A stretch of 54,931 nt of DNA from Bacillota bacterium (GTDB lineage: Bacteria > Bacillota > Clostridia > Clostridiales > Caloramatoraceae), in contig JAEWEN010000048.1 in NCBI GenBank assembly GCA_023389275.1, positions 1 through 54,931 on the forward strand, read 5' to 3'. Every line of letters starts with the position of its first letter. Within the stretch, counting starts at the first letter, position 1. A program made the position numbers and the translations under genes. Positions 1 through 8,117 of the stretch are shown piece after piece. The notes beneath the pieces are model-generated. The model was not told the DNA's origin and searched no databases. It saw only the letters and a list, made by a program, of their open reading frames with translations.

Positions 1-1373
1 TCCATAGTATTAACTTGACCAATACCTATTTTGTATCCTGAAAGTGAGAAATCTTTAAAATCTTGATAGAAGATTTCTTCAGGAGATTTTCCTTTAAGTG
101 AAGTTCCTGCTTTAAACATATCCATAGCATATTCTTCTATATCTATGCCAGCAATTTTAGCTAATTTTTGAGCTATATCAATATCAACATTTGTACATGT
201 TGGTGATTTAAATTTAAGTGTATCTGATAAAATAGCTGAACACATAAGACCAGCGTATGCTTTTTCAGGTTCAATTCCATTTTCAAAGTACATTTTAGCA
301 ACAATTGTACAAGTACATCCTACAGTTTCATTTCTAAAGTAAATAGGTTTTGCAGTTTGTACATCTGCTATTCTATGGTGATCTACAATTTCAAGAATTT
401 CAGCTTCATCTATTCCAGCAATAGATTGAGCTTTTTCATTGTGATCCACTAAAATAAGGTTTTTCTTTTCCTGGCTTATTAAGTGATATCTAGAAATAAA
501 GCCTTTTATTTTACCAGTAGTATCTACTACAGGGTAGCTTCTAAATCTTGTTTTTGTCATTTCATTTTTAACATCATCAACAAGTTCATAATCTTTAAAG
601 CAAACAATTTTTTCAAGTGGTGTAGATATATAAGATACTGGTATACTTTGATTTATATATTTTGAAGCTTTAAAAGTATCATATGGAGTACTAATTATAG
701 TAGTTCCTTTTTTAGCAGCTGCATCTATAATGTGAGAGTCTACTTCGAATCCACCTGTAACAACTAAAATAGAAGCACCATTTTCTATTGCTGCTAATTG
801 ATTAGTATCAACATTTCCAGTTATTACTACATCTCCTTCATTAATGAACTTTTTAGCATCATCAGGATACATAGCAACAATAATAATCTCTTTTAAATCT
901 TTAAGAACTTCAGACTCGTATACTATTTTTCCTTTTAGCGTTGATAAAATATTATCTAAAGTTACATTACACTGTGAAAGTATATCTGTTTCAAGTGTTC
1001 CCATATATTTTTCTGCCATATCAGATAAAGTAGTTATACCTGAAAGAACACCATTTTCATCTGCTATAGCAAGAATTTTTATATCTTTTTCTTTCATTAA
1101 TCTAAAAGCACTTCTTACAGTTGTTGTAGGAAGTATTGTTTCAGCTTTATCAATATTAAGTTCTGAAACATGAGCTTTAATAGTGTCAAGATACATAGGA
1201 GCATCTAATTTAAAATAGTCTAAAACAAATTGAGTTTCACGACTAACTTCTCCAAGTCTAATAGCTTTAGCATTATAGCCTAGCTTTCTTTTAAGTTCAG
1301 CATATGATAAAGCAGAACAAATAGAATCTGTATCTGGGCTTTTATGTCCTGTTATGTAAATAAGATCTTTCAT
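1..1373 (-). CDS. Manganese-dependent inorganic pyrophosphatase with CBS and DRTGG domains (C-terminus beyond left edge)
   Basis: Family II (DHH-type) pyrophosphatase, which hydrolyses PPi to phosphate in the cytoplasm. My reverse-strand translation starts MKDLIYITGHKSPDTDS, the metal-binding HxxPDTDS motif. Later come a VDHN motif, the DHH signature (IVDHH) and a further metal Asp in AILSDTLKFKSPT. Between the first motif and VDHN lies an insert of roughly residues 70-305. It holds a CBS motif, a DRTGG-like region (VTGGF in place of DRTGGF) and a second CBS motif. In this subfamily the insert binds adenine nucleotides that tune activity; that is family knowledge. The start is ATG at 1373 behind a strong GGAGGTGA. 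About 457 codons are visible and the DHHA2 end is off the window. It is divergent from the Ca2+ ATPase. Confidence 0.93.
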   Translation of the reverse strand, partial: MKDLIYITGHKSPDTDSICSALSYAELKRKLGYNAKAIRLGEVSRETQFVLDYFKLDAPMYLDTIKAHVSELNIDKAETILPTTTVRSAFRLMKEKDIKILAIADENGVLSGITTLSDMAEKYMGTLETDILSQCNVTLDNILSTLKGKIVYESEVLKDLKEIIIVAMYPDDAKKFINEGDVVITGNVDTNQLAAIENGASILVVTGGFEVDSHIIDAAAKKGTTIISTPYDTFKASKYINQSIPVSYISTPLEKIVCFKDYELVDDVKNEMTKTRFRSYPVVDTTGKIKGFISRYHLISQEKKNLILVDHNEKAQSIAGIDEAEILEIVDHHRIADVQTAKPIYFRNETVGCTCTIVAKMYFENGIEPEKAYAGLMCSAILSDTLKFKSPTCTNVDIDIAQKLAKIAGIDIEEYAMDMFKAGTSLKGKSPEEIFYQDFKDFSLSGYKIGIGQVNTM

Positions 1374-1405
1374 TTACATTTTCACCTCCGAATTTACTAA
1401 AATTT

Positions 1406-1433
1406 ATTATAAATGATTATTCAAAAATGTAAA
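1406..1433 (-). promoter_or_regulatory. Probable sigma-A promoter of the pyrophosphatase gene
   Basis: Read on the minus strand, TTTACA (1428-1433) is followed after 16 bp by a perfect TATAAT (1406-1411). This lies about 33 bases before the start codon. The spacer and -35 box fall inside the dyad at 1416-1447. Confidence 0.6.
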
Positions 1434-1447
1434 TACTTTTGAATAAT
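1416..1447. repeat. 11-bp inverted repeat over the pyrophosphatase promoter, possible operator
   Basis: ATTATTCAAAA (1416-1426) and TTTTGAATAAT (1437-1447) are exact reverse complements separated by 10 bases. The arm centres are 21 bp apart, about two helical turns. The dyad covers the -35 region and spacer of the minus-strand promoter. No U-run follows it on either strand, so a terminator is unlikely. The binding protein is unknown. Confidence 0.45.
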
Positions 1448-1635
1448 AAAAGTAATGTTTTCAAATATTTTGCATATATCTTTAATAGTATTTTAATGTG
1501 AATTTTATAAAATACAATCCTTAATAACATTACCATTATATCATAAGGGTATACTTTATTACACAGTTTTATAAAAGTTCACTTCTAGATTAGAAGTTTA
1601 CTTAATATAAATAGTATATATGGGAGGTGGAGTAT

Positions 1636-4263
1636 ATGAGACTTGAAAGAACAGAAGATATAGACTTAAGTAGAGAATCCTCAAAACAAGGCTTAACATC
1701 TACAGATGCTAAAAAAAGACTTGATAAATATGGATATAATGAGCTAGAGGCAAAAAAGAAAACATCTGCTTTTAAAATACTACTTGGTCAGTTAAATGAT
1801 TTTATGACATGGGTATTGCTTGGTGCAACCTTAATATCAGGAATAATGGGAGAAAAAGCAGATGCCATTACTATTTTAATTATTATTTTAATAAATGGAA
1901 TACTTGGATTTATTCAAGAATTTAAAACTGAAAAGTCCCTTGAAGCACTTAAAAATTTAGCATCTCCAACTGCTAAGGTTATTAGAGATGGAAAAGTTAT
2001 AACATTAAATGCAAGGGAAATAGTTCCAGGCGATATTTTAGAAATAGAAGCAGGGGATAGAATATCAGCTGATTCAGTTATAATAGATGGATTTGGAATA
2101 CAAAGCGATGAGTCTATACTTACTGGAGAATCTGCTCCTGTTGAAAAAACAGTACATAAATCATCTTCAAATAAAGATAAAAGTTCTTTATATATGGGAT
2201 GTACAGTAATAAGTGGTAGAGCAAAGGCTAAGGTAATTGCAACAGGTATGAATACTGAAATGGGTAAAATAGCTGGTATGCTTGGAGAAATTGAAACAAA
2301 GCAAACCCCACTTCAAGAAAAACTAGATAATTTAGGAAAAGTTTTAGTTATAGGTTGTTTAATAGTATGTGCTGCTGTAACTATTACAGGTATAGTTAGA
2401 GGGGAAGATGCTTATAGAATGTTTTTAGTAGGAGTTTCTCTAGCAGTAGCTGCAATTCCAGAAGGGCTTCCAGCTATAGTTACAGTATCTTTAGCTCTTG
2501 GAGTTCAAAGAATGATGAAGAAAAAAGCATTAGTTAGGAAACTTCAAGCAGTAGAAACACTTGGTTGTACAAAGGTTATTTGTTCAGATAAAACAGGAAC
2601 ATTAACTCAAAATAAAATGACAATTAAAAAGCTTTATACATTAGATCAATTTTATAATGTATCAGGAAACGGATATGATATAAAAGGAGATATTAAGTTA
2701 AATGGACACTCTGTAAACATATCTAGTAATTTTACATTAAAAAGAATTATAGAGTGTGGAGTTATTTGTAACAACTCTAGTATTTCAAATTCTAAAAAAG
2801 GAAGACATTTTGGTTATATAGGAGATCCTACAGAAATATCTTTTACAGTTCTTGGGCAAAAAGTTTTTGGAGAAAATAACAAAGTCAAAGAAAATGTTAA
2901 AAGAATAAAGGAAAACCCTTTTGATTCTGATAGGAAAATGATGTCTGTTTTATGTTCTGAAAATGGTAGAAATGTAATGTTTACAAAAGGTGCAGCAGAA
3001 AGAGTAATTGAAAGATGTTCCTATGCTATTTTTAATGGAGAAGTGGTAAAGCTTACATCAAGTTTAAAAGAAAAAATACTAAAATCTAGTAATGATATGG
3101 CACAGGAAGCTTTAAGAGTATTAGCTCTTGCATATAAAGATGCAGACTCTATTGTTGAAGATAACCTTATATTTTTAGGACTTGCTGGAATGATAGACCC
3201 ACCTAGAGAAGAGGTAAAAAGTGCTATACTCGAGTGTAGACTTGCAGGAATAACCCCTGTAATGATAACAGGTGATCATAAACTTACAGCTCATGCTATA
3301 GCAGATAAATTAGGAATGGTAGAAAAAGATAGTTTAGTTTTAACAGGTGAAGAGCTTGATAAAATAAGTGATACAAAACTTGATAATATTCTTAATAAAG
3401 TAAGGGTTTTTGCAAGAGTTAGTCCTTCACATAAATATAGAATAGTAAAAGCATTTAAAAGAAAAAATCAAGTAGTTGCTATGACAGGAGATGGTGTAAA
3501 TGATGCACCGGCTATAAAGGAAGCTGATATAGGAATAGCAATGGGAATTCAAGGAACTGATGTTACAAAAGAAGCATCTTCAATGATTTTATTAGATGAT
3601 AATTTTACAACTATAGTTGAGGCTGTAAAAGAAGGTAGAGTTATATATGATAATATAAGAAAATTTTTAAGATATTTACTTTCATGTAATATTGGTGAGG
3701 TTTTAACTATGTTTGTAGCATCTTTAATGTCTCTTCCAATACCACTTTTGCCAATACAAATACTTCTTGTAAATCTTGCCACAGATGGTCTTCCAGCTAT
3801 GGCTCTTAGCCTTGAAAAAGGTGAAAAAGATGTTATGATGAGAAAAGCACGTGAGAAAAATGAAGGAATATTTGCTAATGGACTTTGGAGTAAAATAGTT
3901 TTAAGAGGTGCTTTAATAGGAGTATCTACAGTAGTATCTTTTGTTGTTACTTTAGTTTACTTTAATGGAAATTTAGAAGTTGCTAGAACAGTAGCACTTT
4001 GTACATTAGTTATGTCACAACTTTTCCATGTGTTTGAATGTAGATCAGAGAGAAACTCTGTATTTAGTATAGGGCTATTTAGCAACATTTATTTAGTTCT
4101 AGCTGTAATATCATCTTTTACACTTTTAATGCTAATAGTATACATGCCTTGGCTTCAAGGAATATTCCATACTCAAAGTTTAAATATTTTAAACTGGGTT
4201 GTTGTTCTTTCTTTATCAGGGCTAATTTCTTTAATATCAAGTTTGCTTTGGCACAAAAAATAA
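1636..4263 (+). CDS. Calcium-translocating P-type ATPase, SERCA/YloB type
   Basis: Exports Ca2+ across the cytoplasmic membrane using an aspartyl-phosphate cycle. In order I see an N-terminal cation-ATPase region, the actuator TGES (DESILTGESAPVE), M4 AAIPEGLPA, the phosphorylation motif DKTGTLTQNKM, the nucleotide-site FTKGA and the hinge TGDGVNDAPAIKEAD. M5 carries SCNIGEV and M6 carries NLATDGLPA. These match SERCA Ca2+ ligands in M4 (E), M5 (N, E) and M6 (N, T, D), which favours Ca2+ over Na+/K+ or heavy metals. It has 875 residues, full length for the family. The chosen ATG at 1636 sits 8 bases after GGAGG; an in-frame GTG at 1627 overlaps that Shine-Dalgarno. It appears monocistronic, with a terminator directly after it. 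Confidence 0.93.
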   Translation: MRLERTEDIDLSRESSKQGLTSTDAKKRLDKYGYNELEAKKKTSAFKILLGQLNDFMTWVLLGATLISGIMGEKADAITILIIILINGILGFIQEFKTEKSLEALKNLASPTAKVIRDGKVITLNAREIVPGDILEIEAGDRISADSVIIDGFGIQSDESILTGESAPVEKTVHKSSSNKDKSSLYMGCTVISGRAKAKVIATGMNTEMGKIAGMLGEIETKQTPLQEKLDNLGKVLVIGCLIVCAAVTITGIVRGEDAYRMFLVGVSLAVAAIPEGLPAIVTVSLALGVQRMMKKKALVRKLQAVETLGCTKVICSDKTGTLTQNKMTIKKLYTLDQFYNVSGNGYDIKGDIKLNGHSVNISSNFTLKRIIECGVICNNSSISNSKKGRHFGYIGDPTEISFTVLGQKVFGENNKVKENVKRIKENPFDSDRKMMSVLCSENGRNVMFTKGAAERVIERCSYAIFNGEVVKLTSSLKEKILKSSNDMAQEALRVLALAYKDADSIVEDNLIFLGLAGMIDPPREEVKSAILECRLAGITPVMITGDHKLTAHAIADKLGMVEKDSLVLTGEELDKISDTKLDNILNKVRVFARVSPSHKYRIVKAFKRKNQVVAMTGDGVNDAPAIKEADIGIAMGIQGTDVTKEASSMILLDDNFTTIVEAVKEGRVIYDNIRKFLRYLLSCNIGEVLTMFVASLMSLPIPLLPIQILLVNLATDGLPAMALSLEKGEKDVMMRKAREKNEGIFANGLWSKIVLRGALIGVSTVVSFVVTLVYFNGNLEVARTVALCTLVMSQLFHVFECRSERNSVFSIGLFSNIYLVLAVISSFTLLMLIVYMPWLQGIFHTQSLNILNWVVVLSLSGLISLISSLLWHKK

Positions 4264-4270
4264 AAAAATT

Positions 4271-4302
4271 AAAGCTCCTTAGTTGTCTAAGGAGCTTTTT
4301 TT
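4271..4302. terminator. Bidirectional intrinsic terminator between convergent genes
   Basis: AAAGCTCCTTAG (4271-4282) pairs with CTAAGGAGCTTT (4287-4298) around a four-base loop, followed by a T-run. The minus strand also has a U-run after the hairpin, so it can end both the ATPase transcript and the gene at 4301-4702. Confidence 0.9.
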
Positions 4303-4702
4303 AATGTCTTTGTCTTTGTTGAACTTTTTTAATAGGTTGATCTACAGGTATAAGATCACCTTTAGTTGTTAGATTACGTATGTTTACAACTGAAACAACA
4401 TCACTATTGTCTTTACCTTTTTTACCTTTAATACCTTGAATTATAACAGAATGTCCTTGAAGTAAGTTCATAAAACTAGGCTTTTTAAACCATTTTCTGA
4501 TTTTATATTGACATCTAGCAACAGATTTGTTTCTATCTAATTTAACAACTATATCTGCGATTAAAGTGTTTCTAAGACCTAAAAAAGATTTAGTAGTTAT
4601 TTTTACACTAAGAACATGTCCTTGGACTTGAGTTATTCTGTCTCCATACTTTTGATAGTACGCATTTGCATACTTTTTAGAAAGTGTTTCTTTGAAACCC
4701 AT
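4301..4702 (-). CDS. Conserved-looking small basic protein of unknown function
   Basis: I do not recognise this gene. The chosen start is the ATG at 4702 (MGFKETLSKKYANAYYQ), 133 residues, because AAAGGAGA lies about 9 bases upstream. ATGs at 4711 and 4723 lie on or before that site and have no ribosome site of their own. The protein is rich in Lys/Arg. It has a central stretch of alternating hydrophobic residues (VQGHVLSVKITTKSFLG, LIADIVVKLDR, HSVIIQGIKG) that looks like a small beta-barrel, perhaps OB-fold-like. No signal peptide or membrane segment is seen. It is convergent with the Ca2+ ATPase and divergent from deoC. Nucleic-acid binding is only a guess from charge and strand pattern. 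Confidence 0.6.
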   Translation of the reverse strand: MGFKETLSKKYANAYYQKYGDRITQVQGHVLSVKITTKSFLGLRNTLIADIVVKLDRNKSVARCQYKIRKWFKKPSFMNLLQGHSVIIQGIKGKKGKDNSDVVSVVNIRNLTTKGDLIPVDQPIKKVQQRQRH

Positions 4703-4799
4703 GTTTTGCATTCTCCTTTTCATGTGTTTTATAAAAACTCAAATGATACCATTATAATTATAACACAAATTTATATAAAATTTATCGTATATTTTTAAA

Positions 4800-4819
4800 T
4801 TATATGTTATAACATATAA
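4800..4819. promoter_or_regulatory. Perfect 20-bp palindrome upstream of deoC, candidate operator
   Basis: TTATATGTTATAACATATAA is its own reverse complement over all 20 bases. It lies about 98 bp before the gene at 4301-4702 and 80 bp before deoC, in the divergent intergenic region. There is no loop, so it is a DNA-binding dyad rather than an RNA hairpin. The cognate regulator is not evident. Confidence 0.5.
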
Positions 4820-4899
4820 ACAGTAAAGTCTTTTATTTATTTTTTATTATATTATTATTAAGTATGTAATTAACTTAATACTTTAAAGGAGTGTATACA

Positions 4900-5550
4900 A
4901 TGGAAAAAAGTAAAATAAAATCAATTATAGATCACACAGTGCTTAAAGCAGAAGCTACAGAAGCTCAGGTTAAAAAACTTTGTAGTGAGGCTTTAGAAAA
5001 TAATTTTGCAGCGGTTTGTGTAAACCCATGTTTTGTACAGCTTTCAAAAAGCATACTTAAAGAAAGTTCTGTTAAAGTTTGTACAGTTATAGGATTTCCT
5101 CTAGGAGCATCAACTCCAAAAACAAAAGCTTTTGAAACAAAAGATGCTATTGAAAATGGAGCAGATGAAGTTGATATGGTTATTAATATAGGAAAATTAA
5201 AAGATAAAGACTATAACTATGTTAAAGAAGACATAAAAGCTGTTGTAGATGCAGCAAAAGATAAAGCAATAGTTAAGGTTATTTTAGAAACAGCGCTTTT
5301 AACAAGTGAAGAAATTGAAAAAGCATCTATTTTATCAAAAGAAGCTGGAGCTGACTTTATAAAAACATCAACTGGATTCTCAACTAGAGGAGCTTCAGTG
5401 GAAGATATAATTATTATGAGAAAGGCTGTTGGATGTGATATGAAAATAAAAGCGTCTGGAGGGATAAAAACCTATGAAGATGCTAAGAAAATGATTGAAA
5501 ATGGAGCAGATAGATTAGGAACAAGTAGTTCTGTTGAAATAACAAAATAA
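4900..5550 (+). CDS. deoC: Deoxyribose-phosphate aldolase
   Basis: Cleaves 2-deoxy-D-ribose 5-phosphate to acetaldehyde and glyceraldehyde 3-phosphate, the last step of deoxynucleoside catabolism. It is a TIM-barrel class I aldolase. The Schiff-base lysine is in ADFIKTSTGF (K155), and the second active-site lysine is in IKASGGIKT (K184). DEVDMVINIG carries the usual Asp. It has 216 residues, normal for the family. The ATG at 4900 is preceded by AAAGGAG; an in-frame GTG at 4891 overlaps that site. No other deo genes are nearby (no phosphorylase or phosphopentomutase), so it is a stand-alone gene with its own terminator. Confidence 0.95.
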   Translation: MEKSKIKSIIDHTVLKAEATEAQVKKLCSEALENNFAAVCVNPCFVQLSKSILKESSVKVCTVIGFPLGASTPKTKAFETKDAIENGADEVDMVINIGKLKDKDYNYVKEDIKAVVDAAKDKAIVKVILETALLTSEEIEKASILSKEAGADFIKTSTGFSTRGASVEDIIIMRKAVGCDMKIKASGGIKTYEDAKKMIENGADRLGTSSSVEITK

Positions 5551-5577
5551 AAAAGGGACCGTAATGGTCCTTTTTTT
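5549..5577 (+). terminator. Intrinsic terminator after deoC
   Basis: A-rich GGGACC (5555-5560) pairs with GGTCCT (5566-5571) around GTAAT, followed by a run of seven T. Confidence 0.9.
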
Positions 5578-5713
5578 ATTTTATTATGTAACATAAACTT
5601 TGCTTTAATAATATGATGGTTTAAAGAAAGTTAGTATTTTACAAAAATAAGGTAAAGTATGACTTATTATAAAAAAACATGAATAATATATATTAAGGCA
5701 AAGGAGGGGTAAC

Positions 5714-8080
5714 ATGCAGTATAAAAAAGAAATTAAGTATAAAAATCTTTTAATGGACTTTGATTTTTTACCTGAATTTAAAGATACTAGTGAAATAACA
5801 GGATATAAGGATATTATAGGTCAAGGTAGAGCAATAGAAGCTATAGACTTTGGTCTTTCTATAGATAAAAAAGGTTACAATATATATATATCAGGAGAAA
5901 TGGGAACAGGAAAAAGAAGTTATATACTTGATAAACTTAAAAAAGATGCTAAAAATCAAAAAAGCCCTAAGGATTGGTGCTATGTATATAATTTTAATGA
6001 TCCCTATAAACCTAAGGCTTTATGGCTAAAATCAGGTGATGCATATAAATTTAAAGAAGATATAGAAGAGGTTATAAATCTTTTATTTAAGGAGATACCT
6101 AAAAGTTTTTCAGACTATGTTTATGAAAAAGAAAGAAATGATATTATAGATGGGTATAAAAAACAAATATCTAAGTTTATAAATATTTTAAGCGAAGAAG
6201 CTGGAAAGTATAATTTTAAAGTAAAAAATACATCAGATGGATTTGCATTTATTCCAATGCTTAATGATAAGGAAATGAGTGAGCAGGAATATGACGACTT
6301 AGATGAATATGAAAAAGACCAAATGAATTCTAAAGTATCGGATCTTAAATTAGTTGCTCTTGAGGTTATAAAAAATACTAAAGAAATAAAAAAGCAAATG
6401 GCTGAAGAACTTAAAGATTTAGATAATAAAGTTACACTTTCTATAATAGATGATCATATAGAAAAAATTAAAGAGAATTATGGATATAGCAGTGATATAA
6501 TAGATTATTTAAATGACTTTGAAGAAGATATATTAGATAAAATAGATGCTTTTTCAGAATATGATGAAGAAGAAAAGGATTCAGAAGAAATAGATGAAAA
6601 TTTCTTTAAAAGATATAGTGTAAATGTACTTGTTTCATCAAAGGATTTAGAAGGGGTTCCTGTTATATATGAAGAGCAACCAGAGTATAGTAGTTTAATT
6701 GGTAATGTTGAATATGAAAATAAGCAAGGGAATTTAGTAACAGATTTTACTATGATAAAGCCTGGAAGTCTTCATAGGGCAAATGGAGGATATTTAGTAA
6801 TAGAAGCAGAAGCTTTAGTAAAAAGTTATGCAGGATGGATAGCACTTAAAAGAAGTCTTAAAACAGGAAAAATATCTATACAAAGCCTTCAAAGCCTTAA
6901 AAGTCAATATGATATTATATCTCTTACAAATTTAGAACCAGATGAAATACCTTTAGATGTAAAGGTTGTTTTACTTGGAAGTTCATATCTTTATTATCTA
7001 CTTTATGACAATGATGAGTATTTTAGAGAATTTTTTAAAGTAAAAGCTGAATTTGATGAAACAATAAAAGTATCTACAAGTACGTCTTTGAAAATACTAG
7101 GTTTTATATCAAATTATTGTAGTGACAATAATTACCCACCAATAACAAGAGATGGTGTAAAAGAAATTTTAAAATATTCTTGTCGTGAAGTTGATAGTAG
7201 ACTTTATTTTACAGCAAGAATGGAAAAAGTAGTTGACCTTATAGATGAAGCATCTATTTTAGCTTTAAAAAGAGAAGAGAAAAAAATAACTAGAAAAGAT
7301 ATAAAGGAAACTTTAAATAATATAAATAAGAGATTTGGAATTTACAAAGAAAAAACACTTGAAAAATATAAAGAGGGAAAATACATTTTAAATATAAAAG
7401 GATACAAAGTTGGAGAAATAAACGGTTTGTCTGTAATAGATGTTGGAGATTTTAGATTTGGAAAACCAAATAAAATAACTGCTGCAACATATGTTTGTAA
7501 AGGAACTATAGTTAATATTGAAAGGGAAGCTGATATGAGTGGCAACATTCATAATAAAGGTGTTTTAATTTTATCAGGATATTTTAAAGAAACATTTGGA
7601 CGAGAAAGACCAGTTTCTTTTGGAGCAAGTTTATGTTTTGAGCAGCTTTATGGAGGAGTAGATGGAGATAGTGCATCAGTTGCTGAACTTGTGTGTTTAA
7701 TATCAAGTCTTTCAGATGTTCCAATAAATCAAGGAATAGCAATTACAGGGTCTATAAATCAAAAAGGAGTTGTACAACCTGTTGGAGGAGTAAATGAGAA
7801 AATAGAAGGCTTTTTTGATGTTTGTAAATCATTTGGTTTAGATGGAAACCAAGGAGTAGTACTTCCAAGTAGAAATGTAGAGGATTTAATATTAAATGAT
7901 GATGTTATTGATGCTGTTAGAAAAGGGCTTTTTCACATTTACCCAGTTGATAATATTGAAGAGTGTTTTGAAATAGTTTCATCAAAGGATTACCTTGGTA
8001 AAATGAGGGGAAGTGCATATGACAGTGTTAAAGAAAAGGTATTTGAAAAATTAAATAGCTATAGTGAACACTTTAATTAA
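5714..8080 (+). CDS. ATP-dependent Lon-like protease (AAA_32 type)
   Basis: Cytoplasmic ATP-driven protease of the Lon-like group that lacks the classical N-terminal Lon substrate domain. Walker A is SGEMGTGKRSY near residue 60. A long acidic helical insert follows, at about residues 130-310. The Walker B/sensor half (GGYLVIEAEAL; VKVVLLGSSYLYYLL) comes next. The C-terminal Lon protease domain has catalytic Ser653 in DGDSAS and Lys696 in GGVNEKIEG. That 43-residue Ser-Lys spacing is the one seen in E. coli Lon. It has 788 residues. The ATG at 5714 follows AAAGGAGGGG. It is monocistronic and ends at a terminator shared with convergent ychF. Substrates cannot be inferred. Confidence 0.9.
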   Translation: MQYKKEIKYKNLLMDFDFLPEFKDTSEITGYKDIIGQGRAIEAIDFGLSIDKKGYNIYISGEMGTGKRSYILDKLKKDAKNQKSPKDWCYVYNFNDPYKPKALWLKSGDAYKFKEDIEEVINLLFKEIPKSFSDYVYEKERNDIIDGYKKQISKFINILSEEAGKYNFKVKNTSDGFAFIPMLNDKEMSEQEYDDLDEYEKDQMNSKVSDLKLVALEVIKNTKEIKKQMAEELKDLDNKVTLSIIDDHIEKIKENYGYSSDIIDYLNDFEEDILDKIDAFSEYDEEEKDSEEIDENFFKRYSVNVLVSSKDLEGVPVIYEEQPEYSSLIGNVEYENKQGNLVTDFTMIKPGSLHRANGGYLVIEAEALVKSYAGWIALKRSLKTGKISIQSLQSLKSQYDIISLTNLEPDEIPLDVKVVLLGSSYLYYLLYDNDEYFREFFKVKAEFDETIKVSTSTSLKILGFISNYCSDNNYPPITRDGVKEILKYSCREVDSRLYFTARMEKVVDLIDEASILALKREEKKITRKDIKETLNNINKRFGIYKEKTLEKYKEGKYILNIKGYKVGEINGLSVIDVGDFRFGKPNKITAATYVCKGTIVNIEREADMSGNIHNKGVLILSGYFKETFGRERPVSFGASLCFEQLYGGVDGDSASVAELVCLISSLSDVPINQGIAITGSINQKGVVQPVGGVNEKIEGFFDVCKSFGLDGNQGVVLPSRNVEDLILNDDVIDAVRKGLFHIYPVDNIEECFEIVSSKDYLGKMRGSAYDSVKEKVFEKLNSYSEHFN

Positions 8081-8117
8081 AAAAATAAGGTTTAGGAAAT
8101 TCCTAAACCTTATTTTT
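8081..8117. terminator. Bidirectional terminator between the Lon-like gene and ychF
   Basis: AATAAGGTTTAGGAA and TTCCTAAACCTTATT form a near-loopless long inverted repeat. A-runs and T-runs flank it on both sides, so it works in either direction. It sits exactly between the two convergent stop codons. Confidence 0.9.

Noticed and set aside
483..1173. Plus-strand reading frames of 60 and 109 codons at 483-665 and 844-1173
   Set aside because: They are antisense to the pyrophosphatase, whose reverse-strand translation carries clear catalytic motifs; they have no ribosome sites.
1581..1597. ACTTCTA-GAT-TAGAAGT hairpin in the leader of the Ca2+ ATPase as a riboswitch
   Set aside because: It is only seven base pairs with no surrounding conserved structure or terminator. 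Calling it a regulator is not justified.
5584..5596. TTATGTAACATAA palindrome upstream of the Lon-like gene as a second copy of the deoC operator
   Set aside because: The half-site spacing differs (one base versus a continuous dyad), and short AT-rich palindromes are expected by chance here.
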